A stretch of 64,000 bases of DNA from Opitutia bacterium. Its GTDB lineage: Bacteria > Verrucomicrobiota > Verrucomicrobiia > Opitutales > T3Sed10-336. Shown one piece after another: positions 1 through 9,275 of this stretch. A program made the position numbers and the translations under genes. How positions within the stretch are numbered: position 1 is the stretch's first letter; every line of letters starts with the position of its first letter. The stretch covers positions 34,632 to 98,631 of the forward strand of contig PWMU01000179.1 of NCBI GenBank assembly GCA_003558065.1, written 5' to 3'. The notes under the pieces were generated by a model that was not told where the DNA came from, did no database searches, and saw nothing but the letters and a program-made list of their open reading frames with translations.

Positions 1-472
1 ACAGCTTGCCTTCGGGCGACGTCCCGACGTAGAGCGTGCCCTCCTCATCCACGGCCAGGGAACGGGACAACACCTGTTCGGGCTTGAAGATTTCTTCGAG
101 TGCGCCGTCCTCGGACAGGTGGTAAACCTTCCCCTTGTTGCCGGTGCCGAAAAAGAAACCGCCGTTGCGGTCCGAGGCGGCGTTCCAGATAATCGGCTCG
201 TCCGGCCCGACGAGGCGATCAGCCCTGGGGGCGAGAATGAGCTCGCCGTAACTGCTCAGAGAAACGTTCTCGAATTCGCCGTCCAGAAAATCCCTGAACG
301 TCTCGTGGGTCAGCGATTCGGTCCGCACGGCAAAAAGCGCCGCCGGCGACAGGAGGCAGATCCCCAATGCCGCCGTCACTCCCAAGCGGAGACCGCAAAA
401 ATCCAATGACCCAAACAAAGTCCCGACCCGCGGCTCACGGCCCGGCTTATGGTATCCTGACTTTAAATACAT
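1..472 (-). CDS. Secreted beta-propeller-like protein, 3' end outside window
   Basis: An open minus-strand frame runs off the left edge. I take the ATG at 472; a GGTGA about 8 bases upstream overlaps the stop of the S55 gene and could be its ribosome site. The product has a hydrophobic stretch (LGVTAALGICLLSPAALFA, about residues 30-48) that looks like a signal peptide after a long basic N-region, so a TTG start at 406 is also possible. The rest has repeated aromatic-glycine strands (FFFGTGNKGKVYHL, GTLYVGTSPEGKL) typical of SMP-30/NHL-type propeller blades. It is probably cotranscribed with the upstream S55 gene. The exact family cannot be fixed from this part. Confidence 0.6.
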   Translation of the reverse strand, partial: MYLKSGYHKPGREPRVGTLFGSLDFCGLRLGVTAALGICLLSPAALFAVRTESLTHETFRDFLDGEFENVSLSSYGELILAPRADRLVGPDEPIIWNAASDRNGGFFFGTGNKGKVYHLSEDGALEEIFKPEQVLSRSLAVDEEGTLYVGTSPEGKL

Positions 473-480
473 AATGTGTT

Positions 481-2310
481 TCACCGTTCGAGGCTCAATG
501 TTCTCCTGTAGCTTCCCCGGAATTCGCCGTCAAGGGTCAGCCGATCCTCCCAGAGCGTTCTCATATTCGTCCGGCTGCTGCCGGTTTCCACGCCCTGCGA
601 CCCGTAGAGCGCCCCGACCGAAGGAAGAACATCGGAAAGGAATTGCCCCTCCACCGCCAGGCCCGGCGCCTCTTCGAGCACCTTGATGGTTATTTCCCGG
701 TGCGAATAGTGATCCCGCATACGGTCCAGCAATTGGGAAAAGGTTTGCGGGGTAGCCCGCCGTTCCGGACTCACGCTACGGGCGGCACGGGCGTCGCCGA
801 CGAAGAGAGTGAAGTTGCCGTTGCGTGTTTTTTCGGGGATCGGAACCCGCACCCGCTCGACTGTCTCTTCTCCCCGGTAGTTGCGCAAACGAAGCAACAC
901 CTCCAGTTCATCGCCCCCCCGGAATCGCGTGCGATCAAGCTGCACGGATTCGAGCCGGGACAGGCGCAGCTCGGTCTTCGGCGTGACGTCAACGGTAACG
1001 CTTTTCACCCGGGGAAAAGTAAACGGGTTGGCGAGCAGGCGGTCGTAGAGGAACAAATGGTCGAAGGCGAGAATCAGGGGAGCGGAGGCGCCGGCCGCGG
1101 CGTCTTTCAACACGATGGATTCCTCGCCCTCGATGTCCCAGCGGCTTTCGACAAACATGGTTTTCTCGCCCCCCGCCGGTTTCGCCTGCAACAGCGCCTC
1201 CATCAGTGCCATCGCGGAAATCAGGGGCGACATGAACTCGTCCTCGAACAAGTCGCCCCGGTAAACCTCGGGGTTCCCGGGCCGGCCGTGTACACGTATT
1301 TCCATTGCCGTGACCGGGGCGTTTCGACCGAGGGTGCCGGCAATGCCGCTCTGCCGGTCCTGGTGGATCGAGCCGATCACGGGCCCGGGATTGCTGAGCT
1401 TGAAGGAGCTGACCACCGACTGCACCACCGTCATTACTTCGGCTGGAGCCATGGGAATGTCGACCTCCCCGTCCCCGAAAAACGAGTGTCCGAAGGCAAG
1501 TATCCGGTCCCCCATCCGGTGCGTCACAGTACCGGTGGCCGCAAAGCTGAAGTCGCCCGACATCAGAACCCCCGCGACGGCCGACCCGGGCTGGAGGTCG
1601 GCGTCCATGTGCTCGGCCCCTTTACCCATGGGAGCCGACTGCAACTCGATTCCCCGGCGCCGGAACCTGGATTCGAATTCCGCAAGGACGGCAGGGGATA
1701 TCCCGGAAACAAACAGCGGAGTCGGCAGCGGCTGGATTCCCTCGCGCAAGCGGTCGTTCGAGGGCGGCTCGGCGTCCGCGGACGCCCGCCAGGTTCCCGC
1801 GGCAATCTCCTCCCGGGGAATACGCTCGGCCAGCGTCGGACGGAACCCGCCGCGCTCCCCGCGGCGACGCGCGGTCGCGTCGCGCTCCCCCGCCTCCGCC
1901 CAGTCCCAGACCTCCAGCATGTCCTCAACGGGAGTCACTCCTATGAGCGCCTGCTCCTTGGCCCAGCGAAAGCCGTAGGCGTAAGCGCCGACGAGTTTGC
2001 CGTCGATGAAGACGGGACTCCCGCTCATCCCCGAGACCGGACCGGTAACCAGGCTCTGCTCGTCGAGCGCCTTGCAGATAATCAGGGACCGTTTCGGCCC
2101 GATGAAATTTTCCCCCACGCCGACCACTTCGAGCGGAAACGACTCGATCTCGGTTCCGGACACGACCGTTTTCCACTCGCCCCGCATCCCCGGTTCAACC
2201 TCGGACAAAGGCAGGATTTCGGGACCCTCTTCCCCGGCCGCGGCGAAACTCGCCGCGAAAACGGCAAGGACTCCGGACCCCCAACAGCGAAAACGGAAAA
2301 AATGGGACAT
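481..2310 (-). CDS. SpoIVB-type S55 peptidase domain protein, secreted
   Basis: 609-residue protein. The frame extends to a TTG at 2331, but ATG 2310 directly precedes a signal-peptide-like stretch (residues 5-26). The N-terminal domain carries the S55 signature GMSGSPVF at about 94-101, which contains the nucleophile serine of SpoIVB-like peptidases, followed by DGKLVGAYAYGF. A second conserved block (VTHRMGDRILAFGHSFF, about residue 255) is typical of the domain. The rest is a long C-terminal extension of unknown role. S55 proteins are serine peptidases; in non-sporulating bacteria such as this one their substrates are not known. The gene lies 8 bases before a secreted propeller-like protein, suggesting a joint periplasmic function. 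Confidence 0.75.
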   Translation of the reverse strand: MSHFFRFRCWGSGVLAVFAASFAAAGEEGPEILPLSEVEPGMRGEWKTVVSGTEIESFPLEVVGVGENFIGPKRSLIICKALDEQSLVTGPVSGMSGSPVFIDGKLVGAYAYGFRWAKEQALIGVTPVEDMLEVWDWAEAGERDATARRRGERGGFRPTLAERIPREEIAAGTWRASADAEPPSNDRLREGIQPLPTPLFVSGISPAVLAEFESRFRRRGIELQSAPMGKGAEHMDADLQPGSAVAGVLMSGDFSFAATGTVTHRMGDRILAFGHSFFGDGEVDIPMAPAEVMTVVQSVVSSFKLSNPGPVIGSIHQDRQSGIAGTLGRNAPVTAMEIRVHGRPGNPEVYRGDLFEDEFMSPLISAMALMEALLQAKPAGGEKTMFVESRWDIEGEESIVLKDAAAGASAPLILAFDHLFLYDRLLANPFTFPRVKSVTVDVTPKTELRLSRLESVQLDRTRFRGGDELEVLLRLRNYRGEETVERVRVPIPEKTRNGNFTLFVGDARAARSVSPERRATPQTFSQLLDRMRDHYSHREITIKVLEEAPGLAVEGQFLSDVLPSVGALYGSQGVETGSSRTNMRTLWEDRLTLDGEFRGSYRRTLSLER

Positions 2311-2454
2311 AGAGGACAATCGACAGTTCAAAGCTTAACTTTTTCGAAGCAAGGAATAAGGAAATGAAAGAGAATCAACTTCGCAATGATATTAAATCGG
2401 ATCCCGACCGGGATAGAATTGTTCCGCGCGGCCACCGGTTCCATTCAGCCGGTG

Positions 2455-4035
2455 TCAACGGTCGATCAGGCTCTTACCGGTCATCTCCGAGGGAACGGGA
2501 AGTTCCATGAGTTCGAGCACGGTCGGGGCGATATCGGCAAGCCGCCCCCCTTCGCGGAGTTTCAGGCTCTCGCATCCCTGTCCGACCAGGAAAAGCTCCA
2601 CGCGGTTGAGAGTGTGGGAGGTGTGGGGACCGTTTGAGGCGGGGTCGTACATCTGTTCCGCGTTGCCGTGATCGGCGGTGACGATCGCATGGCCCCCGAC
2701 GGAAGCCAGCGCGTCGAGAAGGGCGGCCACGCACGCATCGACAGTCTCCACCGCCTTCACGGTTGCTTCGAGACTCCCCGTGTGCCCCACCATATCCGGG
2801 TTGGCGAAATTCACGACCAGAAACCCGTACCGCCCCGACAGGATCGCGGCCTTCGCCAGTCCGGTGACTTCGTCAGCGGACATTTCCGGCTGCTGGTCGT
2901 AGGTCGAGACTTTCGGACTCGGCGCCATCTTCCGGTCCTCCAGGGGAAACGGCTCCTCCCGGTAATCGTTGAAAAAGAAGGTGACGTGCGGGTACTTCTC
3001 GGTCTCCGCGCAGCGGAACTGGGGAATGCCCTTTTCGGCCAGCACCTCGCCGAGGATATTCTTCATTTTTTCGGGCTTGGAAAAGAGTCGTTTCACCGGC
3101 AGTCCCTTTTCGTATTCGGTCATCGTGGCGAAGGACAGGACCGGTTTCTCGCCGCGATCGAACCCATCGAAATCCTCGGCCACGAAAGCCTTGCAGAGCT
3201 CTCTCGGGCGGTCGCCCCGATAATTGTGGAAAACGACGCTGTCCCCGTTGGCGATGGTGCCCAGGGGCTTGCCGGCCTCGTCCACGATCCAGCACGGAGT
3301 GACAAACTCATCCCCCTGACGGTCGCTGTCGACCGGATTCTCGTAGTACGCCTCAACCGCCTCGACCGCGCTCCGGGCGGTGCGCTCGGCCTTCCGGCCG
3401 GTGAGGCAGTTGTAGGCCCGCTCGACCCGATCCCACCGGTTGTCCCGGTCCATGCTCCAGTAGCGCCCGCAAACCGTGGCGACCTGTCCGAGCCCGATCT
3501 CCCGGCACTGCTCCTCGACCTGCCGGAGATAGCCGGCGCCGCTCCGGGGGCTGGTGTCGCGGCCGTCGGTAAACGCGTGGATCAGGACCTCTTCGACGCC
3601 CGCCGCCTTCGCCTCCCGAAGCAGGCCGTACAGGTGCTCCAAAAGCCCGTGCACCCCCGCGTCGGAAACAATTCCCATCAGGTGCAGGCGATTCCCCTCC
3701 CGGCTCCTGACGTTATCAAAGACCTCGCGCAGGGCCGGGTTGTCCGCCATGATCCGATCGCGAAACGCCTTGCTGATCCGTACCACCTCCTGGTCCACGA
3801 TCCGCCCGGCGCCGATGTTCTGGTGCCCGACCTCGCTGTTCCCCATGACTCCCTCCGGAAGCCCGACATCGAGACCCGACGCGGTGATTTCCGTAACCGG
3901 CCAGGTCGCCCGGAGCCCGTCGTCGCACGGCTTTTTCGCCAGCTTGACCGCGTCACAGGACTCCTGCCCGGAATCGTGATTGGCACCCCAACCGTCGCGA
4001 ATAATCAAAAGAACCGGTTTTCTTTTCTGAGTCAT
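2455..4035 (-). CDS. gpmI: 2,3-bisphosphoglycerate-independent phosphoglycerate mutase
   Basis: 526 residues, near the usual 510-550 of this Mn-dependent glycolytic enzyme, which interconverts 3- and 2-phosphoglycerate in the cytosol. The alkaline-phosphatase-superfamily start (LLIIRDGWG, about 9-17) is followed by the phosphoserine site in [12 protein letters not shown] (Ser67). Other conserved blocks are [11 protein letters not shown], the substrate-binding [13 protein letters not shown], and near the end [12 protein letters not shown] and [10 protein letters not shown], which supply metal ligands. Start: ATG at 4035 is preceded almost directly by GGGAGG; two TTG codons just upstream (4047, 4044) are alternatives. 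It stands alone, with its end close to the S55 gene start. Confidence 0.95.
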   Translation of the reverse strand: MTQKRKPVLLIIRDGWGANHDSGQESCDAVKLAKKPCDDGLRATWPVTEITASGLDVGLPEGVMGNSEVGHQNIGAGRIVDQEVVRISKAFRDRIMADNPALREVFDNVRSREGNRLHLMGIVSDAGVHGLLEHLYGLLREAKAAGVEEVLIHAFTDGRDTSPRSGAGYLRQVEEQCREIGLGQVATVCGRYWSMDRDNRWDRVERAYNCLTGRKAERTARSAVEAVEAYYENPVDSDRQGDEFVTPCWIVDEAGKPLGTIANGDSVVFHNYRGDRPRELCKAFVAEDFDGFDRGEKPVLSFATMTEYEKGLPVKRLFSKPEKMKNILGEVLAEKGIPQFRCAETEKYPHVTFFFNDYREEPFPLEDRKMAPSPKVSTYDQQPEMSADEVTGLAKAAILSGRYGFLVVNFANPDMVGHTGSLEATVKAVETVDACVAALLDALASVGGHAIVTADHGNAEQMYDPASNGPHTSHTLNRVELFLVGQGCESLKLREGGRLADIAPTVLELMELPVPSEMTGKSLIDR

Positions 4036-4235
4036 GCCTCCCAACAAGCCAGAGTTTGGGGAAAAGGAAAACGATATTCCGCAACCGCAAACGGCCGGGA
4101 CGCTTGGAGGTCCTTGTGGGAGTCGCGTTATTGGGTCTTGGTAGGATGATTGCCGCGCAGTGGTGACAAGAATCAGGGATTGCGGGGTCGGGTTTCAAAG
4201 CTCGGGCTTCAGGTTGCAGATCGCGCAATCCCCCT

Positions 4236-4284
4236 TCCTCCCGACCCCGCTCGACCAACAACCCGACAACCAATAACCGCCCCC
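4236..4284. repeat. Degenerate heptanucleotide repeat patch
   Basis: The space between gpmI and the cyclase gene (4036-4285) has no gene. Its right part reads in steps of seven: CTCGACC, AACAACC, CGACAAC, CAATAAC, CGCCCCC. Related CGACAACC-like units occur in gaps near 15.7 and 21.5 kb. The left part (4176-4249) has loose inverted matches (GGGATTGCG with CGCAATCCC; GCGGGGTCGGG with CCCGACCCCGC). This is the weakest member of the family. Confidence 0.4.
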
Positions 4285-4285
4285 G

Positions 4286-6157
4286 TCACTTCGCCCATCC
4301 GGTGAGGGCGTAGAGCGTGAGGGAACGTTCCCGGCCGCGCACTTTGATTTCCCCGAGGAAATCCGCGTCGACCGTGTCGTTGAGGAGTTGATACACCTCT
4401 TCCGAAAGGAGGACATCGCGGCCGTAGTTCCTGGTCTCCCCTTCCAGGCGTGCCGCGACGTTGACGGCGTCGCCGATAGCGGTGAACTCCAGCTTGCGCC
4501 CGGGCGAGCCCATGTTGCCGACGATGGCCTCGCCCGAATTGATCCCGACCCCGATAGCGAACTCCGGCTTTCCCGCCCGTTTCCAGGACGCGTTGAGCTC
4601 TTTGAGTTTCTCCCGCATGGCCAGTACCGCCGCCACCGCGGACCGGGCATCCGCCTCCGGCCCCTCGGTGTGCACTCCTCCCCACACCGCCATGACCGCG
4701 TCGCCCACGAATTTGTCGAGCGTGCCCCGGTGCTCAAAGACGCACTCGACCCAGGCGGACAGGTATTGGTTCAGTTGCTCCACCAGGGCTTCGGGACTCT
4801 CGGCCTTTTCGGTTATGGCCGTGAAGCCGCGTATGTCCCCGAACACGACCACGCACCGCCGGCGTTTGCCGACAGCGGCATCCCGGTAATCCTCCGGGTG
4901 CTCGATCAGGTACTCCGCGACATCGGGCGAGACAAAGGTGCCAAAGGTCCGCCGCAGGCGACGTTTCTCCACCTGCTCGGACGTAAACTGGATCGCCAGA
5001 CCCGTCAGTCCGGCACCGAACAGGGCGACATAAGGGTGGGGGGCGACCAGCACCCAGCCATTCGTCGCGAAGAGGCTGTAGGCAATCAGAAACCCGCCAC
5101 CCCCTGACAGAACAATCAGGCCGAACTTGACGGCGTACGGCCCGCCCCAAATCAGAATACCGGTGGCGAGACACATCGCCGAGGCCAGGGTCAGCCCGAT
5201 CCTGGTCCACCGCGACGCCTCCCGCAGATAATCGGCCTCCAGCAACATTTCGATCGCGTTGGCATGAACCTCCACCCCGGCCATCATTCCCCAGGGAGTT
5301 GGATGCATGTCCTGCATGAACCCCGCCGTCGCCCCGACGAGCACCAGCTTGTCGCGGAAGACCTTGCCTCCTTTCAGGTTCTGTTCCCAGTACCGGTCGT
5401 GAAACACCTGGAAAACGGGAAACTGCGGAAACGTCCGGCGCGGCCCGGTGTAGTTGGTCAACGGCCGTTCGTCCCAGCCGGGAACGGCAATCTTCCCGTC
5501 AAACTTGGTCGCCGCCAGAGCGGCGAATGAGAGGAGTTGTTCTTCTCCTCCCAGCGGCCGGGAACTGACTCCTGCCGCGACGGTCGGAGTGGTCTGAAAC
5601 CCGGCCCGACGGATGACCCCGTCGCGATCCGGCCAGTAATTAACGTACCCCGCCACCTCCCCCTGCAATTCCTCCGGCAACACCGTGTCCACCGGCATCA
5701 TCAACTGGCCCCGTCGACGGACCTCATCGAGGTCCTCGAAATCGGATCCGATCACCACACGGTCGCGGTGGCGCGACAAAGCCTCGCGAAACCGGGCGTC
5801 GTCCTCCTCGCCGTACAAGCTGGGAGTCAGAAACAGCACGTCGAAAGCCACCACCCGCGCCCCCGCCTCCATCAGTCGGTCGAGCAGCCGGGCGTGGACC
5901 TGCCGGGGCCACGGCCAGTCGGTGAGCAACCCAAGCTCCGGGTGTTTTTCGACCTCGTCCTCGAAGAACTCCATCGACTCCGAGTTGATCCCGAGGATCA
6001 CGATGTCGTCACGTACGTCTTGCTCACCCCGCCACTGAAAAAACGAATCGAGAATCGACCCTTCCCACGCCGCGTGCCAGGGCGTTTCCACCAGCGCCAG
6101 CATTCCGAACCCGACTCCAGCGAGGATGACGGGCAAACTGAATCGGCGCCGGCTCAT
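4286..6157 (-). CDS. CHASE2-domain class III adenylate/guanylate cyclase
   Basis: 623 residues. After one N-terminal membrane segment (about 8-26) lies a periplasmic CHASE2 sensor domain (about 30-330, with DIVILGINSESME and the DWPWPRQVHARLLDRL motif). Three membrane segments follow (about 340-410), then a class III cyclase domain (about 435-610). The cyclase retains both metal aspartates (FGDIRGFT and VGDAVMAVWG) and the INSGEAIVGNMG region. This layout is that of a membrane receptor making cAMP or cGMP in response to an extracellular signal; the signal is unknown and the sequence alone does not fix base specificity. It begins 76 bases downstream of the dodecin gene on the same strand. Confidence 0.9.
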   Translation of the reverse strand: MSRRRFSLPVILAGVGFGMLALVETPWHAAWEGSILDSFFQWRGEQDVRDDIVILGINSESMEFFEDEVEKHPELGLLTDWPWPRQVHARLLDRLMEAGARVVAFDVLFLTPSLYGEEDDARFREALSRHRDRVVIGSDFEDLDEVRRRGQLMMPVDTVLPEELQGEVAGYVNYWPDRDGVIRRAGFQTTPTVAAGVSSRPLGGEEQLLSFAALAATKFDGKIAVPGWDERPLTNYTGPRRTFPQFPVFQVFHDRYWEQNLKGGKVFRDKLVLVGATAGFMQDMHPTPWGMMAGVEVHANAIEMLLEADYLREASRWTRIGLTLASAMCLATGILIWGGPYAVKFGLIVLSGGGGFLIAYSLFATNGWVLVAPHPYVALFGAGLTGLAIQFTSEQVEKRRLRRTFGTFVSPDVAEYLIEHPEDYRDAAVGKRRRCVVVFGDIRGFTAITEKAESPEALVEQLNQYLSAWVECVFEHRGTLDKFVGDAVMAVWGGVHTEGPEADARSAVAAVLAMREKLKELNASWKRAGKPEFAIGVGINSGEAIVGNMGSPGRKLEFTAIGDAVNVAARLEGETRNYGRDVLLSEEVYQLLNDTVDADFLGEIKVRGRERSLTLYALTGWAK

Positions 6158-6233
6158 GAGGACGCATCACCGCCGGCCGGAACCCACTGCCGCGGCTTGA
6201 TTCCCGGAAGCCGGCAGGACCTGCGCAACCGCC

Positions 6234-6443
6234 TCACTCATCCAGTGTGAACCCGACACGGATCGTCACCTGCCAGTGCCCGATTTTCCCGTCTTCGATG
6301 TGTCCGCGCGTCTCCACGACCTCGAACCAGCGCATATTGCGAATGGTCTTTGAGGCCCGCGCCAGGGCGTTTTCCACAGCCTTCTCCACGCCGTCGGGAG
6401 ACGATCCCACCAACTCGATCTTTTTGTATATATGGTCGGCCAT
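6234..6443 (-). CDS. Dodecin family flavin-binding protein
   Basis: 69 residues, the usual size for dodecins, which form dodecamers that store or buffer flavins in the cytoplasm. The sequence keeps the family pattern: [13 protein letters not shown] at the start, a central helix ([20 protein letters not shown]), the flavin-stacking tryptophan in [11 protein letters not shown], and the final strand [18 protein letters not shown] 6443 is chosen because homology begins there; the frame runs 12 codons further upstream. The role is inferred from family membership. Confidence 0.92.
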   Translation of the reverse strand: MADHIYKKIELVGSSPDGVEKAVENALARASKTIRNMRWFEVVETRGHIEDGKIGHWQVTIRVGFTLDE

Positions 6444-6495
6444 GTCGTGGATTCTCAACAATTTCCCGGAATATGACAAAGGAAAAAAACGAGGA

Positions 6496-7806
6496 TCAAC
6501 GGCCCTCGGCTCTGTCCTCGTCCGGGGCCGGCGTAAACGGCTTGACGCGGGCGCTCAAGACACGTTTTTCGCTGACTCCGGTTACCGTGACTTCCAGCCC
6601 TCCGAGGCGAAAGGTCTCCTGTGCTTTGGGCATTCGTCCCAGTTCCGATGTAATCAATCCGCCGAATGTGGAGACCTCCTCGTCCGACAGCTCCACCCCC
6701 ACCATTTCGGACACCTCGTGAATGGGCGTCAGGCCGTCGACGAGGTAGTCGCCGTCCTTGAGGGTCTGAATCTGGTTCTCCTCACGGTCGAACTCGTCGT
6801 GAATCTCGCCGACCAGCTCTTCGAGGACATCCTCCAGGGTGATGACCCCGACAGCTCCGCCGAATTCGTCGACCGCCAGGGCCATGTGCATCTTCTGCTG
6901 CAAGAGTTTCTCCAGGACAAAATCCAGCGCGTCATCCACGGAGAAACGCAAAATGTCGCGGCGGAATTGCCGGAGATCAAGATGGTGCAGCTCGCTTCGC
7001 TGGCGGAACAGGTCCTTGATGTGCACCAGCCCGACACACCGGTCGAGGTCTCCCTCACAGAGAGGAAACCGGGTATGCCCGCTTTTCCGGGCGATCTCGA
7101 TATTAACTCCACCGCCGTCATTAATATCAAAATACTGGATACGATTTCTCGGGATGAGGACATCCTGCACGACCAGCTTCCTCAACTGCAGCGCATTGCT
7201 GAGGATGCGCTCGGTAATCGGAGAGACCTCGTCGCCGTCGCTCAGGAGCGAACGGATCTGCACCTCGACGTCGATCACACTGGTTTCCTCGCCAGCCTCG
7301 GCTTTGAGCACTTTGAGCACCCCCGCCGCCGAGCGGTCCAGCAACCGGGACAGGGGAGAAATCAGCACGGAGAACAACCGGACGAACCAGGAGGAACCTC
7401 TGAGAGTTTCGACCGGGTACCGGATCCCCAGCGCCCGCGGCACGAGTTCGCCCACGATGGTATGGATGCCGAACGCCAGCAAAAAGCTTCCCGTCCAGAC
7501 CAGCAACTTCATCCCCGAACCCATCGCCGCGGCGTCCCCAAGGTCCATCAAACGGTCCATCAGGACGACCAGGAGCACCCCGACTCCCAGAGTGCAAGCC
7601 ATGCTCCCGAAACGGATCGCGCGAGAAAAACGGTTGACCGCCTCCAGCAGCTTGAGGATCGGACGGCGGCTCCTGGCCCGTTCCAACAGACCGGTGTCGA
7701 AACGTGTGAAATGGAGTTTGATCAGCGCGAAATCGGCAGCCACAAAAACGGCGTGGAGAAACACCAGCACCAGGATGACCGACAGTGGCCAGAGAATTTG
7801 CATCAT
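6496..7806 (-). CDS. CNNM/CorC (DUF21-CBS) membrane protein
   Basis: 436 residues. The N-terminal DUF21 domain has about four hydrophobic segments (5-25, 60-85, 95-120, 130-150) and the motif GELVPRALG. Paired CBS domains follow (about 205-325, with [15 protein letters not shown] and [19 protein letters not shown]), then a C-terminal CorC_HlyC domain ending with [18 protein letters not shown]. Proteins of this kind (YtfL/TlyC/CorB type) are linked to Mg2+ or other cation efflux. The old name hemolysin is not supported by function. It ends 52 bases before the dodecin gene on the same strand. Confidence 0.88.
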   Translation of the reverse strand: MMQILWPLSVILVLVFLHAVFVAADFALIKLHFTRFDTGLLERARSRRPILKLLEAVNRFSRAIRFGSMACTLGVGVLLVVLMDRLMDLGDAAAMGSGMKLLVWTGSFLLAFGIHTIVGELVPRALGIRYPVETLRGSSWFVRLFSVLISPLSRLLDRSAAGVLKVLKAEAGEETSVIDVEVQIRSLLSDGDEVSPITERILSNALQLRKLVVQDVLIPRNRIQYFDINDGGGVNIEIARKSGHTRFPLCEGDLDRCVGLVHIKDLFRQRSELHHLDLRQFRRDILRFSVDDALDFVLEKLLQQKMHMALAVDEFGGAVGVITLEDVLEELVGEIHDEFDREENQIQTLKDGDYLVDGLTPIHEVSEMVGVELSDEEVSTFGGLITSELGRMPKAQETFRLGGLEVTVTGVSEKRVLSARVKPFTPAPDEDRAEGR

Positions 7807-7856
7807 GATTGCGCTCGATTACGACGGCAACGGGATTCGCCTGTCCCGGGGACAAG

Positions 7857-8942
7857 TCAACACCGGCAGGTCTTGAGGGTTCTCAAAAAACGTTCGTTCT
7901 CCTCGGGCGTCCCGACCGAGACCCGCACGAACTCCGGCAGCCCGTACCCGTCCAGCGGACGCACGATCACTCCTTCACGCTGCAGGCGTTCAAAAAGTTT
8001 TCGTCCGTTACCGACTGTGAGCATGACGAAATTGGCCTCGCCGGCCACGCACTCCACCCCGGCCGCGGCGAGGGCGCTCTCCAGATGCTCCCTTCCCTCC
8101 CGGTTTTTGCGCCGGCAATCCCTGACGAACCGGGTATCATCAAGGGCGTCCAACGCGGCCGCCTGGGCGACGGCGTTCGTATTGAAGGGCTGGCGCACCC
8201 GGTTCAGGAGAGACGCCCACTCGGTGCCGCCGTACCCGTAGCCGATACGGAGCCCGGCGAGCCCGTATATCTTGGAAAAGGTCCTGAGGCAAACGACGTT
8301 CCGGCCTTCCTCGATGAGGGGTCGCAGATCGGGAGGCGAATCCAGGTATTCGGCGTAGGCCTCGTCGAAAACGAAAATCACATGGGGAGGCAGGTCCCGC
8401 GCAAAGGCGACAATGTCCTCCTCCCGATTGGCGGTTCCGGTCGGGTTGTTCGGACTTGGAAGAAAGACCATGCGGGTCCGCTCGGTGACCCGGGCGGCCA
8501 TGGCATCCAGGTCGTGACGATGCTCCGCCAACGGCACTTCAACGGGAACAGCTTCAAACAACAGCGTCACCAGCTTGTACACGATGAACGCCGGTGTGCC
8601 CATCACCACTTCGTCACCTTCGCGCAGAAACACGTGCCCGAGCAACTCGATAATCTCGTTGGACCCGTTGCCGACGACGATCTGGTCCGGCCGCAGTGAA
8701 AGTTTCCCGGCGATCCTCTCCTTCAGGTAGGTCGCGTTGCCGTCAGGATAAAGATGTCCCCGGCTCAACGCCTCGCGCGCCGCCCGCACGGCCGCGGGCG
8801 AGGGACCGAAGGGACTTTCGTTGGATGCCAGTTTGATAATGGATTCAAGGTCAAGGCCCAGCTCCCGTGCGACATCGTCGAGGGGCCGGCCGGGCTCGTA
8901 AACCGGTTGCCTGGCGACCAGTTGCTTGGCTAGCTGCTTCAT
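7857..8942 (-). CDS. hisC: Histidinol-phosphate aminotransferase
   Basis: 361-residue class I/II PLP aminotransferase that converts imidazole acetol phosphate and glutamate to histidinol phosphate. It opens with the HisC-typical YEPGRP and KLASNESPFGPSP. The PLP-binding pattern includes the SPNNPTGT loop, DEAYAEY, and the Schiff-base lysine in RTFSKIYGLAGLRIGYG. The C-terminal arginine motif is RVSVGTPEENERFL. HisC homologues also act on aromatic amino acids and phenylalanine, so the exact substrate is inferred. No other his gene is in the window. Confidence 0.9.
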   Translation of the reverse strand: MKQLAKQLVARQPVYEPGRPLDDVARELGLDLESIIKLASNESPFGPSPAAVRAAREALSRGHLYPDGNATYLKERIAGKLSLRPDQIVVGNGSNEIIELLGHVFLREGDEVVMGTPAFIVYKLVTLLFEAVPVEVPLAEHRHDLDAMAARVTERTRMVFLPSPNNPTGTANREEDIVAFARDLPPHVIFVFDEAYAEYLDSPPDLRPLIEEGRNVVCLRTFSKIYGLAGLRIGYGYGGTEWASLLNRVRQPFNTNAVAQAAALDALDDTRFVRDCRRKNREGREHLESALAAAGVECVAGEANFVMLTVGNGRKLFERLQREGVIVRPLDGYGLPEFVRVSVGTPEENERFLRTLKTCRC

Positions 8943-9275
8943 TCAATAAATCCGTTCACGCCGGTCAAACCCTCATTAGGACCCAACTCAAGCGGAAAAA
9001 TCAAGATTGAAAACCGGACGGCCGTTTTCCGAAACACCGCAACAATTACATTGAGTCGCTCTGGGTTTCTGCCCTAGTAACCTTCCGGAAACAACGAAGT
9101 TTCGCCGGGTTCGGTGAAATTCTATTCGTCAAGAGATGCCGGGAATCATTAGAAAACAAAGAAAACCGGTCCCGCCAAACGGCAAATGGGACAAGACGGC
9201 GGAGACCCGCCTTTTTCGGAAGATCCACCGGCAACCCCGCCGGGACTGCGGTGTTTTTTTTCAAGCAATCACGAT
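8943..9275. other. Intergenic region without a recognisable gene
   Basis: 333 bases between the divergent hisC and O-antigen-ligase-like genes. It should hold both promoters, but I see no convincing sigma-70 pair. Short stem-like sequences with T runs (GGCGG AGAC CCGCC TTTTT near 9198; CCGC/GCGG followed by eight T near 9238) are too weak to call terminators. No ORF here resembles a protein. Confidence 0.5.

Noticed and set aside
643..2367. Long open plus-strand frame across the S55 gene (574 codons)
   Set aside because: Antisense to a gene with clear family motifs; composition of the translation (His/Arg/Pro-rich) is typical of high-GC shadows.
2668..4149. Long plus-strand frame opposite gpmI (493 codons)
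   Set aside because: Fully antisense to an unmistakable phosphoglycerate mutase; no protein-like features.
6247..8241. 664-codon plus-strand frame across dodecin, CorC-like gene and hisC
   Set aside because: Crosses three real genes and their gaps; a GC-skew artefact.
9195..9260. Terminators before the O-antigen ligase-like gene
   Set aside because: Stems of 4-5 pairs with T runs, directly before a start codon; too weak to call.
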